Made by a program: the position numbers and the translations under genes. From assembly GCA_024276675.1 (NCBI GenBank), contig JAJRWT010000032.1, positions 186,001 through 250,000 of the forward strand: a stretch of 64,000 bases of DNA, written 5' to 3'. The notes under the pieces are model-generated. The model saw nothing but the letters and a program-made list of their open reading frames with translations, was not told the DNA's origin and ran no database searches. This document shows positions 43,066 through 52,002 of the stretch, one piece after another. Each line of letters opens with the position of its first letter. Position 1 is the first letter of the stretch. This stretch comes from Myxococcota bacterium (GTDB lineage Bacteria; Myxococcota_A; UBA796; JAFGLY01).

Positions 43066-43719
43066 ATGCTGAAACAACCACCAATCCAGCTTCCGACATT
43101 CCTCTGCCTCCTTGCTGCCATGGCCTGCGCCACACCATACCAGGCTCCAGCCCAGACCCGGGAAGTGGCCTCACCAGGCAGCAAGTCAACAGCGGAAAGC
43201 CCTGCGCAGCCCCCCACCAACGCCCCAGTGTCCAGTCCAGATGCCAGTTCGGAGCAAGCCATGGAATTCCAGGTGACCACCGATGCCTTTGCCGACGGAG
43301 CCCCCATTCCATCTGTGTACACCTGCCAGGGCAGGAACATCTCCCCTCCCCTCTCCTGGGAAGCCCCCCCTGCGACCACCGCATCTTTCGCCGTGATAGT
43401 CACCGATCCCGATGCGCCCATGGGTACCTGGACCCACTGGCTGGCCTGGAACATACCACCATCCACTCTCTCGCTGGCAGAGGGCGCCGCCGGTCTGCCA
43501 GCGCCCTGGAAACAAGGTCGGAACGATTTCAAGCGTAGCGGCTACGGTGGTCCATGCCCACCTCCCGGCCATGGAGCCCACCGCTATTTCTTCACACTGT
43601 ACGCTCTTGACACCACCCTGGACCTGCCCATCTCCACAACAAGGGAGCAACTGGAAAAGCACATGGAAGCCCACATCCTGGCCAGGGCGCAGATCATGGG
43701 CAAGTTCTCGAGGGAGTAG
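43066..43719 (+). CDS. PEBP-family (YbhB/YbcL type) lipoprotein
   Basis: A 217-residue predicted lipoprotein. The signal peptide ends in LLAAMAC, a good lipobox. A Pro/Ser-rich spacer of about 40 residues leads to a phosphatidylethanolamine-binding-protein domain: IPSVYTCQGRNISPPLSW, VIVTDPDAPMGTWTHWLAWNI, NDFKRSGYGGPCPPPGHGAHRYFFTLYALD. The D-P-D-A-P and G-x-H-R-Y-x-F-x-L blocks are hallmarks. Ligand and role in bacteria are mostly unknown. It is divergent from the DUF3604 gene and convergent with sfsA. Confidence 0.9.
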   Translation: MLKQPPIQLPTFLCLLAAMACATPYQAPAQTREVASPGSKSTAESPAQPPTNAPVSSPDASSEQAMEFQVTTDAFADGAPIPSVYTCQGRNISPPLSWEAPPATTASFAVIVTDPDAPMGTWTHWLAWNIPPSTLSLAEGAAGLPAPWKQGRNDFKRSGYGGPCPPPGHGAHRYFFTLYALDTTLDLPISTTREQLEKHMEAHILARAQIMGKFSRE

Positions 43720-43752
43720 AGCGCATTGATCCGAGGAAGGTATGGAGGCCGT

Positions 43753-44496
43753 TCAGCGGTGGTCCGGAAACTCGTAGACAGGTTCCAGAACCACCGGAAC
43801 AGGTCGATCCACCTGAAGACTGAGGCTGTCCACCTTCAACGAGTAGGCCAGCAGCTCTACGCCGTTCATGGCTGCCCTCCTCAATGCAGCTCCGTAGGCG
43901 GGATCAATGTGGTCCGCAGGCCGGATCAGCGATGCGTCCCCCCTGGAGAGCAGAAAGAACTGGACGGCCCTGGCCCCGCTTGCCACCATGGCCTCCAACT
44001 CCCGGAGATGGCGGGTGCCCCTGGTCGTGACGGAGTCCGGGAAACAGGCGATGCCTGGTTCTTCCACCAGGGTGACGTTTTTCACCTCGACGTAGCAGTC
44101 ACGCCTCCCGGGGCCGGACAAGAAAAGATCCACGCGACTGCGCTCCGTGCCGTAGGCGACCTCCGACCTGAGATTGTCGTATCCCTGGAGTTCAGGAATT
44201 GCACCGGATTCCAGGCCTTCCCGAACAAGGTGGTTTGGTCGGGCTGTGTTGACCATGGCGGGCACATCCCCATCCACACCCACCATCACTATCTCCAGGG
44301 TCCAGGGACACTTCCGGCCCGGTTTGTCCTGTGGAGAGATCCAGACGTATGTTCGCGGGGGGAGGCAGGTCTTCATGCTACCCGAGTTTGGCACATGAAC
44401 CGTCACGGTCCGCCCGTCATCCAACTGCACGTCCGCAAGGAAGCGCTTGTAGCGGCGAAGTAGGACCGCCTTGCGCAGGGCCTGTGGAAATCTCAT
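43753..44496 (-). CDS. sfsA: SfsA family protein (sugar fermentation stimulation protein homolog)
   Basis: A 247-residue protein with the SfsA blocks: VLLRRYKRFLADVQL, VTVHVPNSGSMKTCLPP, VMVGVDGDVPAMVNTARPNHLV, SRVDLFLSG, CYVEVKNVTLVEEPGIACFPDSVTTRGTRHLREL, ASGARAVQFFLLSR and DPAYGAALRRAAMNGVELLAY. The Asp/Glu/Lys set in RVDLFL..CYVEVKNVTL recalls a restriction-like nuclease core, and an OB-like fold precedes it. The physiological role is unclear. ATG 44496 follows GGAGG by 7 bases, so the longer frame to 44640 is not needed. It is divergent from the fusion gene. Confidence 0.93.
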   Translation of the reverse strand: MRFPQALRKAVLLRRYKRFLADVQLDDGRTVTVHVPNSGSMKTCLPPRTYVWISPQDKPGRKCPWTLEIVMVGVDGDVPAMVNTARPNHLVREGLESGAIPELQGYDNLRSEVAYGTERSRVDLFLSGPGRRDCYVEVKNVTLVEEPGIACFPDSVTTRGTRHLRELEAMVASGARAVQFFLLSRGDASLIRPADHIDPAYGAALRRAAMNGVELLAYSLKVDSLSLQVDRPVPVVLEPVYEFPDHR

Positions 44497-44629
44497 GTGA
44501 ATCCCTCCCCCGTCTTGAAGCGCGGAGCCGGGCTTGAACAGCGAATACTGAATATGTGACGACAAACGAGAAAGAACCAGGCGCCGTCCCGGATACCCGC
44601 ACGGAGAAGCCCCGAGGAGTACGCAAATC

Positions 44630-46312
44630 TTGCCAGGCATGGACTACATAGCTCCACAAGGACTCTCGGAAAAGACCAGACAATGGATCCACCTGCTCGC
44701 TCCCTATTCCCATCGTCTGCGACCCATTGGCCACCCGCTGCGCTCAGCCCTGTTGGTCCTGGACATGCAGCACTTCTTTCTGAATCGGAAGTCCCGGGCC
44801 TTCCTTCCCGCGGCCAGCCATATCGCACCCACGGTAGGTCTCCTGGTGCGCGCATTCAAGCAGTCCGGCTCTCCTGTGCTTTTCACCAGGCATGCCCTGG
44901 CCCCTGGTGAGTCTCCAGGGCGCATGGGGGATTGGTGGGGAGAGACCATCGCAGACGGCAGCCAGTGGGCAGACCTGCATCCCTGGGCCCATGCCACGAG
45001 CCAGGACACCGTCCTGCGCAAGACCCGCTACAGCGCCTTTCGCGGCACGGCCCTGGAAGAACTCCTTGTTGCCGGGGGCGTGGACACGCTGGTGCTCTGC
45101 GGCGTCATGACCCACCTCTGCTGCGAGACGAGCGCCAGGGATGCTTTCCAGATGGGATTCCACGTGCTGGTGGCCGCGGACGCGACCGCGTCACAGAACG
45201 AGGACCTGCATCTCTCGGCACTGCGTTCCATGGCTCACGGTTTCGCCCAGGTGAAAACTTCAAGATGGCTGGTGGAATGGAAGCGCGATGCCTGGACCCC
45301 TGGGCATGGGCCCAGGGCTATGGGGGCGACAGCAGGAAGCAGCGGACCAGGTGAAGACAGCCCCGCACGAACAAAGAAACCCGCTGTGCCCGGAACGGAG
45401 AATGATACGGACGTCGACGTCGTGGTGGTGGGCGCCGGCCCGGCGGGTCTCGCAGCATCCATTCAGCTTGCCAGGACCGGGCTCTCCTTCAGGCTCCTGG
45501 AGGCGACAACCGCCGGTGGCCTGCTGCGCCAGGCCCACCTGGTGGAGAACTACCCGGGAATGGAACCCATGTCTGGCCCACGACTGGTGGAAAAAATGTT
45601 GACCCATGCCAGGGAGTTGGGGGTGCATCCGGAAAGCTGGCGCGTGGACTCGGTGTCGCTGCTGCGGCAAGGTGTGTTGCTGATCTCCGGCGACCGGACT
45701 CCCATCCGGACTAGGGCAGTCCTGCTCTCCACGGGCACCCAACCCCGCAAAGCTGGTTTCACAGGTGAGGATGAACTCCACGGGAGGGGCCTGTTCTACC
45801 ACGTGAGAACTCTCCTGGCCGCGCCGGGAAGCGCTCCCGGCGACCGTGTCGCGGTGATTGGAGCAGGTGATGCCGCCTTTGACCAGGCGTGTACGCTCCT
45901 GCAGATGGAACGTAGGGTCACCATGTTGATGCGTGGCAGCAGGCCAGTAGCCATGGGGCTCCTGGTGGAACGTGCGAAGCGCATGGGCCTCCAACTGGAG
46001 CCTGGTCTTTCCTTGAAAGAGGCAGCTCCAGTCGGCTCGGCCATATTGCTCCACCTGGACGGTGGCCACGGATCGTTGGAGGTCGACCAGGTACTGGTTT
46101 CAGTGGGCAGGATACCCGCGCTTCCTGGACTGCCGGACCGGCTATGCTCGCACCCGCCCAATAGAATACAAAGCCAGGGAAAACCACCAATCCACGGGGC
46201 CGTGCCCTGTGTCCATCTGGCGGGTGACGTCAAGCAGGGCTACCTTCGGCAGGCGGCCATTGCAGCCGGAGACGGCCTGGCCACGGCAATGCGCCTCATC
46301 GCCAATCTCTGA
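44630..46312 (+). CDS. Isochorismatase-like hydrolase fused to thioredoxin-reductase-like flavoprotein
   Basis: A 560-residue two-domain protein. Residues about 38-215 form a cysteine-hydrolase domain of the isochorismatase superfamily, with the triad Asp45 (LVLDMQHFF), Lys131 (LRKTRYSAF) and Cys164 or 165 (THLCCETSARDAF). A Pro/Ala-rich linker follows, then at about 263-560 an FAD/NAD(P)-binding domain with GAGPAG (268-273), NYPG, STGTQPR, GAGDAA (411-416) and LAGDV. Where thioredoxin reductases have the redox pair C-A-T-C, this one reads FYHVRT, so it cannot reduce thioredoxin in the normal way. Start is TTG 44630, 10 bases after GAGGAG; ATG 44639 is an alternative. A radical SAM gene starts 23 bases after the stop, so an operon is likely. 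Confidence 0.82.
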   Translation: MPGMDYIAPQGLSEKTRQWIHLLAPYSHRLRPIGHPLRSALLVLDMQHFFLNRKSRAFLPAASHIAPTVGLLVRAFKQSGSPVLFTRHALAPGESPGRMGDWWGETIADGSQWADLHPWAHATSQDTVLRKTRYSAFRGTALEELLVAGGVDTLVLCGVMTHLCCETSARDAFQMGFHVLVAADATASQNEDLHLSALRSMAHGFAQVKTSRWLVEWKRDAWTPGHGPRAMGATAGSSGPGEDSPARTKKPAVPGTENDTDVDVVVVGAGPAGLAASIQLARTGLSFRLLEATTAGGLLRQAHLVENYPGMEPMSGPRLVEKMLTHARELGVHPESWRVDSVSLLRQGVLLISGDRTPIRTRAVLLSTGTQPRKAGFTGEDELHGRGLFYHVRTLLAAPGSAPGDRVAVIGAGDAAFDQACTLLQMERRVTMLMRGSRPVAMGLLVERAKRMGLQLEPGLSLKEAAPVGSAILLHLDGGHGSLEVDQVLVSVGRIPALPGLPDRLCSHPPNRIQSQGKPPIHGAVPCVHLAGDVKQGYLRQAAIAAGDGLATAMRLIANL

Positions 46313-46335
46313 AGCACCATAGAGGTAGAACAGCT

Positions 46336-47355
46336 TTGCAGACACAGTTGCTCCAGGTCTACCGCAAAGAAGATCTTGCAAGCGTCCACGTTCTCTCGCT
46401 GGGCCCAGGTACGCGGAGAACACCACTCCTGGTGGAGGTGGTGGAATCCGTGCAGCCTCCCATACCAAGGGATCGAAAATGGGTCGTCATAGTCTCCACC
46501 TTCGCCGGCTGTCCCGTGGGGTGCCTCATGTGCGATGCCGCCGGGAAGCCTGGGGTTCCCCTCGGTGCCGAAGAAATACTGGCCCAGGTGGAACACGTGG
46601 TACGCGACCGCTATCCGCTAGGCCATCTGCCCCAGGAGAAGCTCAAGATCCAGTTCGCCCGAATGGGAGAACCTTCGCTCAACCCCCAGGTTCTCACCGC
46701 GCTCCGCGAACTGCCCCGTCGCATCCGGGCTTCGGGCCTGCTTCCCTCCGTGTCCACCGTTGCCCCCAGGGGCTGTTGGCGCTTTTTCGAAAAGCTCGCC
46801 CAGATCAAAAACTCCCTCTACAGGCCAGGGAGCTTTCAGCTTCAGCTCTCGGTGCACAGCACGGACCAGGCAGCCAGGAGGCACTTGATCCCCATCCGAA
46901 CCCTGGACCTTTCCCAGATGGCCAAGCTCGGCCAACACTTCCATGAGCACGGCGACCGAAAGATCACCCTCAACTTCGCTGCCTCCAACGAACACCCAAT
47001 CGAACCTGGTATTCTGGCCAAGTACTTCGATCCGGATCTCTTCCTGGTGAAACTGACCCCTCTCAACCCCACGCAGAGCGTCAGACGTTCCGGACTGACC
47101 TCCCTGCTGTCTGCCCGGCAGCCATCCTCGAGCGCGCACTTGGCGGCAGCCCTGGAATCCCGTGGCTTCCAGGTCATCGTGAGCATCGGAGAACTGGAGG
47201 AAAACCAGGTGGGCTCCAACTGCGGGCAGTTCGTCACGAAGCTGGTCAACGGGCGACCGTCGGTCCGCGAGGGCTACTCGTCGGGCTGCTATGCCCTGGG
47301 CAGGGAGCAGCCGGCAGTCTGCCCATCCCCACCCTCAGAAGAAGGACCCGATTGA
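46336..47355 (+). CDS. RlmN/Cfr-like radical SAM protein
   Basis: A 339-residue radical SAM enzyme with CPVGCLMC (Cys59, 63, 66) for the 4Fe-4S cluster, then KLKIQFARMGEPSLN (the SAM-binding G-E-P), VSTVAPRG, FQLQLSVHSTDQAARRHLIP and KITLNFAASN. Near the C-terminus comes GSNCGQF with Cys296, the place of the methyl-carrying Cys in RlmN and Cfr. RlmN and Cfr methylate A2503 of 23S rRNA and tRNA, but this protein lacks their longer N-terminal domain and its CMCD differs from their FCxTG, so it is a separate subfamily with unknown substrate. The start appears to be TTG 46336 with AGAGG 10 bases before; uncertain. The stop lies inside the convergent bamA gene (21-base overlap). Confidence 0.8.
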   Translation: MQTQLLQVYRKEDLASVHVLSLGPGTRRTPLLVEVVESVQPPIPRDRKWVVIVSTFAGCPVGCLMCDAAGKPGVPLGAEEILAQVEHVVRDRYPLGHLPQEKLKIQFARMGEPSLNPQVLTALRELPRRIRASGLLPSVSTVAPRGCWRFFEKLAQIKNSLYRPGSFQLQLSVHSTDQAARRHLIPIRTLDLSQMAKLGQHFHEHGDRKITLNFAASNEHPIEPGILAKYFDPDLFLVKLTPLNPTQSVRRSGLTSLLSARQPSSSAHLAAALESRGFQVIVSIGELEENQVGSNCGQFVTKLVNGRPSVREGYSSGCYALGREQPAVCPSPPSEEGPD

Positions 47356-49872
47356 GAAGTCGAAGACCGCCTTCTTTTCGTCTTCTTCCGGCTTCAGCGG
47401 GAAGCCCAGTTCGAAGCGCAAGGGGCCCATGGGGCTGAACCACCGCACTCCACCGCCCACGGCAGTACGGAGCCCCAGGGGATTGATGTGGCCTTCGCCC
47501 CAGGGATCACCGAAGGCGTTCCCGGCATCGAAAAACAGCACGGTGCTGATGCCTGCCGATGGGACAATGGGGAATTCAAGTTCGAAGTTGTTGATCCACG
47601 TTTCAGTACCCCCTACGATCAGACGGTCTTCCGACTGGGTGGGATCGTCTATGCCGTAGAACGAGTGCCGCCCGGTGCGAAAGCCGGTTGCGCGAATGGA
47701 TGGGCCCAGACTGTACCAGTCGAAACCGCGTACGGAATTGATGCCGCCAGCCCGGAAACGATGGATGTAGGGGATCATGGTGCCGTCGGTGGACTGGATG
47801 TGCCCCAGGGTCACGTTGTAGCGGAAGATCATCCAGTCACCCTTGGGACTCACCGGATGGTAGTACCTGAAGTTGAGCCGATTTTCCCACATGTTGAAGT
47901 CCCCCCCCAGAAAGGAGAAGACTCTGTCGTCGCTGACCTTGAAGCCTCCGGAGAGTTCCGTTGCCAGGCTGGCGTAATAGCCCCGCGTGGCCGTTATGCG
48001 GTTGTTGCGCCTGTCGATGTTGAAATTCAGACCAAGGGTTGACGTAAGCCCGCTTTCGTACAACTCGCCCCCCAACAGCCGCTCCTTGTAGGAGTCTATG
48101 CTGAACAGGCCGGTATCCTCGACGGTGTAGTCCATGGTCAGCCGGATGTCGTCTCTCGGGTCCAGGTATCGACCGATGGCAAGTGATGCTCCCCTCTGGT
48201 ATTCGTCTTCTATGTACTGCCGGTGGATGGAATACGCGTTGGCCTGGAGTGTCCACCGGCTGTCCAGAAAGTAGGGATCGAAGAACGACAGGTTGCCCTG
48301 TTGCCTGAGGCTGGAGACATTGGCCGCGGCCGACATTATGTAGCCCATGCCTAGGAAGTTGTTCTTGCTCACATTGAGGGTGAAGACGAAGTTTTCCAGG
48401 TTGGAAAAACCCGCCCCAACGCTGAAACTCCCCGTGGGCTGCTCCGTCACTTCCACGTTCATGTCGAGGATGTCGTCCTCGGCGCCACGGGGAGTGGAGA
48501 TACGCACGTCTTCGAAGAAGCCAAGCCTTTCAAGCCGTGCACGGGCGTCTTGAATGGCTCTGCCGCTGTACCAATCACCCTCGTAGAGGGGGATCTCGCG
48601 CCTGACCACCTTGTCGAAGGTGGGATCGTTGCCGCTTATGTTGATCCTGCCTATGGAAACCTTGTTGCCTTTCTGTATGTCGAAGGTGATATCAACGGTT
48701 TTTTCTTCCGGATCGGTCTGCGTCAGGGGAACCACGTTGACAAAGGCGTAGCCCTGGTCCGAGTACAGGTCCGAGATCTTCTGCATGACGCCCTGGATGT
48801 GGGTCAACTTGAACCTCTGGCCGCTCTCCAGGGCCGGAACGTCCAGGGAAGCGGCATCGGCCGCGGATCTCCGGGCTCCGGCACCCTTGTAGATGGCCAC
48901 TGCATCGCCCAGCTCCTTGTGGTTGTCCTGTTCCACGCGATCAAGGTTTTCTCCGTTCATCAAGCGGAGCACGGCTTCGCGGGTGAGGCCTTCCCCGGGA
49001 ACGTATTCCCCCTGGACCTCGAGCTTGCCCAGGCGATAACATGGGCCTTCATCCACGTGGATGGTGATGAAGATATGACGCTTGTCGGGGGAGAGATAGA
49101 CCTTGGGCTGGTCCACCTGGACGTCGACATAGCCTTCTTCCAGGTAGACCGAACGGATTATGTAGACATCGTTGTCGATGTTCTCTTGCCTGAAGGTGCC
49201 GCCGCTGCCCAGCCATGGCAGGGCTCCAGCCTGCTTGGTCTGCATGTAGCGCCGGATCTTGGCGTCGGGGACATTGTCGTTGCCGGTCACCTCTATACGT
49301 GAGACCAGCACCTTGCGGTTTTCCCTGATGTGGAAGTCCAGGTCTACCTGGTCGTCTCCCACGGGCTCGATACGAGGGTCCACCTCTGCCAGGTAATAGC
49401 CCTTTTCGATGTAGAGATCGCGTATGCGCTGAACGTTGAGTGCCAGCTCAGAGTCGTTGAGCACGGCAAAGGGCGATAAATCCAGCACTTCGCGGATGTC
49501 GTCTTCTTCGATCTTCTTGTTGCCAGAGATCTTCATGGACCTGATGGCGGGCTTTTCCTTTACCCTGAAGACCAGGATTACTCCATCCCTGCTGGGATCT
49601 GGCAGCAGTTCTACACTGATGTCATCCACGAGACCACTGGCGTATATCGAGCGAATGTCACGCTGCACCTTCCACACGGCGACGGACTCGCCCGGCCTCG
49701 TGTCGATGCGGGCCAACACTGCGGCTTCTTCAAGCCGACGTGTACCCTCGACACGGATCTCGGTCACCACTCCCTCCGCGGGAGCTGGCTGGCTCCATGC
49801 CGGAGATATCAGCCCTACGAGGATCAACGGCAGCAACAGCGCGACACGACAAAACCCCAGAAGGTCTTTCAC
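47335..49872 (-). CDS. bamA: Outer-membrane protein assembly factor BamA
   Basis: BamA inserts beta-barrel proteins into the outer membrane. The 845-residue protein has a signal peptide (LLPLILVGLISPAWS), five POTRA domains (about 33-460; for example VTEIRVEGTRRLEEAAVLARI, VSRIEVTGNDNVPDAKI, SIGRINISGNDPTFDKVVRREI) and a 16-strand barrel from about 465 (GSFSVGAGFSNLENFVF) with SVRGFDWYSLGP on loop 6. It ends in a beta-signal strand, FDFSIGSFF. POTRA 4 contains an insert of about 45 residues (DNHKELGDAVAIYKGAGA). The start is GTG 49872 with GAGG 9 bases before; a TTG at 49908 would give a longer, less signal-like start. It is the last gene of the lysS-lolC-lolD-bamA run, 4 bases after lolD. 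Confidence 0.96.
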   Translation of the reverse strand: MKDLLGFCRVALLLPLILVGLISPAWSQPAPAEGVVTEIRVEGTRRLEEAAVLARIDTRPGESVAVWKVQRDIRSIYASGLVDDISVELLPDPSRDGVILVFRVKEKPAIRSMKISGNKKIEEDDIREVLDLSPFAVLNDSELALNVQRIRDLYIEKGYYLAEVDPRIEPVGDDQVDLDFHIRENRKVLVSRIEVTGNDNVPDAKIRRYMQTKQAGALPWLGSGGTFRQENIDNDVYIIRSVYLEEGYVDVQVDQPKVYLSPDKRHIFITIHVDEGPCYRLGKLEVQGEYVPGEGLTREAVLRLMNGENLDRVEQDNHKELGDAVAIYKGAGARRSAADAASLDVPALESGQRFKLTHIQGVMQKISDLYSDQGYAFVNVVPLTQTDPEEKTVDITFDIQKGNKVSIGRINISGNDPTFDKVVRREIPLYEGDWYSGRAIQDARARLERLGFFEDVRISTPRGAEDDILDMNVEVTEQPTGSFSVGAGFSNLENFVFTLNVSKNNFLGMGYIMSAAANVSSLRQQGNLSFFDPYFLDSRWTLQANAYSIHRQYIEDEYQRGASLAIGRYLDPRDDIRLTMDYTVEDTGLFSIDSYKERLLGGELYESGLTSTLGLNFNIDRRNNRITATRGYYASLATELSGGFKVSDDRVFSFLGGDFNMWENRLNFRYYHPVSPKGDWMIFRYNVTLGHIQSTDGTMIPYIHRFRAGGINSVRGFDWYSLGPSIRATGFRTGRHSFYGIDDPTQSEDRLIVGGTETWINNFELEFPIVPSAGISTVLFFDAGNAFGDPWGEGHINPLGLRTAVGGGVRWFSPMGPLRFELGFPLKPEEDEKKAVFDFSIGSFF

Positions 49873-49876
49873 CGGC

Positions 49877-50560
49877 TCATGCCTCCTCCTGAAACAGGCC
49901 TTCCACAAGACGCAGCCGCCTGGGAAAGCGTGAGGCCAGTTCGTGGGAGTGGGTTACGACGACCAAGGTACAACCGACATCTTGACGTAGAGCCAGGAGT
50001 TCGTCGAATACCATTTTCGCGGTGCGTGGGTCAAGGTTTCCCGTTGGTTCATCGGCCAGCAACAGGCCTGGCCGCATGATCATCGCCCTGGCTATCGCCA
50101 CGCGTTGCTGCTCGCCGCCCGAAAGCTCACCAGGCTTGTGGTTCAGACGGTGCAGGAGCTTCAACCGACCGAGGGCTTGCCGTGCGGCGTCTTGAGCGGC
50201 GTCCTTCTTCCAACCAGCGATCACGGCTGGCATGGCCACGTTCCACAGAGCACTTTGGTCCGGCAGGAGGTGATGGAACTGGAAAACAAAGCCAATGAGC
50301 CTGTTCCTGCGTGCGTCGATCTGCCGAGAGTCCCCTTTGAAGGCATCCTGGTCGTTGAAAAGCACCTGCCCTTCACTGGGACGGTCCAGTGTACCCAGGA
50401 CGTGGAGTAAGGTGGATTTGCCCGAACCAGATGGGCCGGTCACCGACAACTGCTCCCCTGCGGCTATGTGCAGATCTATGCCCCTGAGCACGTGGATTTC
50501 GTGCCCTCCCTTGTAGAAGCGCTTCTGTAGACCTGTGATGGCAACGGCTGTACCTGGCAT
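49877..50560 (-). CDS. lolD: Lipoprotein-releasing ABC transporter ATPase LolD
   Basis: LolD powers extraction of outer-membrane lipoproteins from the inner membrane to LolA. The 227-residue protein has Walker [10 protein letters not shown] (42-50), the Q-loop [12 protein letters not shown], signature [14 protein letters not shown], Walker [13 protein letters not shown] and the His switch VVTHSHE. The [16 protein letters not shown] stretch is typical of the LolD/MacB family. ATG 50560 lies 2 bases after the lolC stop. Its 3-prime end is 4 bases from the bamA start. The frame stays open upstream to 50758 but this overlaps lolC and was not used. Confidence 0.95.
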   Translation of the reverse strand: MPGTAVAITGLQKRFYKGGHEIHVLRGIDLHIAAGEQLSVTGPSGSGKSTLLHVLGTLDRPSEGQVLFNDQDAFKGDSRQIDARRNRLIGFVFQFHHLLPDQSALWNVAMPAVIAGWKKDAAQDAARQALGRLKLLHRLNHKPGELSGGEQQRVAIARAMIMRPGLLLADEPTGNLDPRTAKMVFDELLALRQDVGCTLVVVTHSHELASRFPRRLRLVEGLFQEEA

Positions 50561-50562
50561 TT

Positions 50563-52002
50563 CTACTCGTACCGCAAGCCCTCCACCGGATCCAGCCGGG
50601 CTGCCTGGGTAGCTGGATAGATGGTGGCGAAGAAGCAGATCATCACTGCTGTATACATCACGAAGGCAACCGTGGTCGGTTCGATAACCACCGGGAGTGA
50701 ATCCAGGTAGTAGACATCGGCATCCAGGGGAAACCTGTAGCGGTCCAGGAGAAAACAACCCAACAGGCCCAGCGTGGTCCCCAACGCAGTTCCAGTGGCT
50801 CCGATGAATATACCTTCCAACATGAAGGCCGATCTGATGGCCGTGGCTCCCGCCCCCATGGCTCGCAGTATCGCGATCTCCCTTCCCTTCGTGAGTACCA
50901 CCAGGATAAGGGTGCCAACGATGTTGAGACTCGCCACCATCACGATGAGGCTCAATATGAGTCCCATGACAATCTTCTCGAGTTTCAAAGCCGAGAAGAG
51001 CTTCATGTTCAGGTTCTTCCAGTGGCGGGTGTAGAAGGGATAGCCCAGCGCATTCTCGATGTTCTGGGAAATGTTTTCCACGTTGTATATGTCGTCCACG
51101 CGGATCTCGATGCCCGTGACCCTACCTTCCAGATCCAGGAAGTCCTGGGCATCGCTGTTGGAGATGTAGCACCACTTGGTGTCGTACTCGTACATTCCAG
51201 AGTAGAAGATCCCCGCGACACGAACTGGTTTGATCTTGGGCGTTGGCACTCCCATGGGCCCTGCCATGCCGCTCCCCATGGGATTGATGAGGTGGAGCTT
51301 GTCACCCACGTAGACCTTGAGCTGGTCCGCCAGCTCCTGCCCCAGCAGGACGCCCGGAAACGACTCGGTGTCGCCGATATCCTGTGTGAAGGCCACAGGG
51401 GGTGTGGAGAGGCGGGCCAGGAGATCCTGCTTGGCTGCGTCGCCGGTCAAGAGTCCGTTGGGGCCTATCTTCAGGTGCTCCAGAAGATCCGTGACCTTGA
51501 AGGTACGCCGGGGATCCACACCCTTGAGGATCACTCCGGAAGAGCCGTAGGTGGAACGGAGCATCATCTCGGAGTAGACGAACGGAGAGGCGGCCACGAC
51601 GCCGGAGATACCCTCGATCACCTGTACCACTTGTTCCGGGTCTTCGATGGAACCGCCATACTGGAGCACGACTATGTGCGCGTTTGAGCCCAGGATCTTG
51701 TCACGCATGTCGATCTCGAAACCGGCCATCACCGAGAGCACCATTATCAGGGCCATGACACCCACAGTGACACCTGCGATGGACACCAGTGTAATGGCGC
51801 TGATTCCCCGGTCACGCCGCCGTGAACGCAGGTGGGAGGCAGCTATGCGCCAGCCGAAACGAAGCTCGTGGGAGCGCGGACGCCACTTGAAGATGATGTA
51901 CAGCGCAAGCCCCATGGACAGGCAGATGAAGCCCCACTGTGACAGGAGCCCCAGCAAGCCATCCAGGAGGGAGTTGGCGCCCAACTCTTCCAGAGTTTGC
52001 AT
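50563..52002 (-). CDS. lolC: Lipoprotein-releasing ABC transporter permease LolC/LolE
   Basis: A 479-residue permease with four transmembrane helices of the FtsX family (near 75-100, 335-365, 380-410, 440-465) and a large periplasmic domain between helices 1 and 2 (DKILGSNAHIVV, GVILKGVDPRRTF, PGVLLGQELADQL). An extra hydrophobic helix at about 20-40 precedes the normal start (WRIAASHLRSRRRDRGIS), so the protein is longer than E. coli LolC (399). A single permease gene here implies a LolF-type homodimer, or a second permease elsewhere. ATG 52002 shares one base with the lysS stop (TGATG). Confidence 0.93.
   Translation of the reverse strand: MQTLEELGANSLLDGLLGLLSQWGFICLSMGLALYIIFKWRPRSHELRFGWRIAASHLRSRRRDRGISAITLVSIAGVTVGVMALIMVLSVMAGFEIDMRDKILGSNAHIVVLQYGGSIEDPEQVVQVIEGISGVVAASPFVYSEMMLRSTYGSSGVILKGVDPRRTFKVTDLLEHLKIGPNGLLTGDAAKQDLLARLSTPPVAFTQDIGDTESFPGVLLGQELADQLKVYVGDKLHLINPMGSGMAGPMGVPTPKIKPVRVAGIFYSGMYEYDTKWCYISNSDAQDFLDLEGRVTGIEIRVDDIYNVENISQNIENALGYPFYTRHWKNLNMKLFSALKLEKIVMGLILSLIVMVASLNIVGTLILVVLTKGREIAILRAMGAGATAIRSAFMLEGIFIGATGTALGTTLGLLGCFLLDRYRFPLDADVYYLDSLPVVIEPTTVAFVMYTAVMICFFATIYPATQAARLDPVEGLRYE

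Noticed and set aside
41471..43072. 533-codon open frame on the + strand
   Set aside because: It is antisense to the DUF3604 gene with its signal peptide, HSHHG motif and MYXO-CTERM-like end.
47488..49302. Open frames on the + strand opposite bamA
   Set aside because: Shadows of the bamA codons; bamA is well supported by POTRA and barrel motifs.
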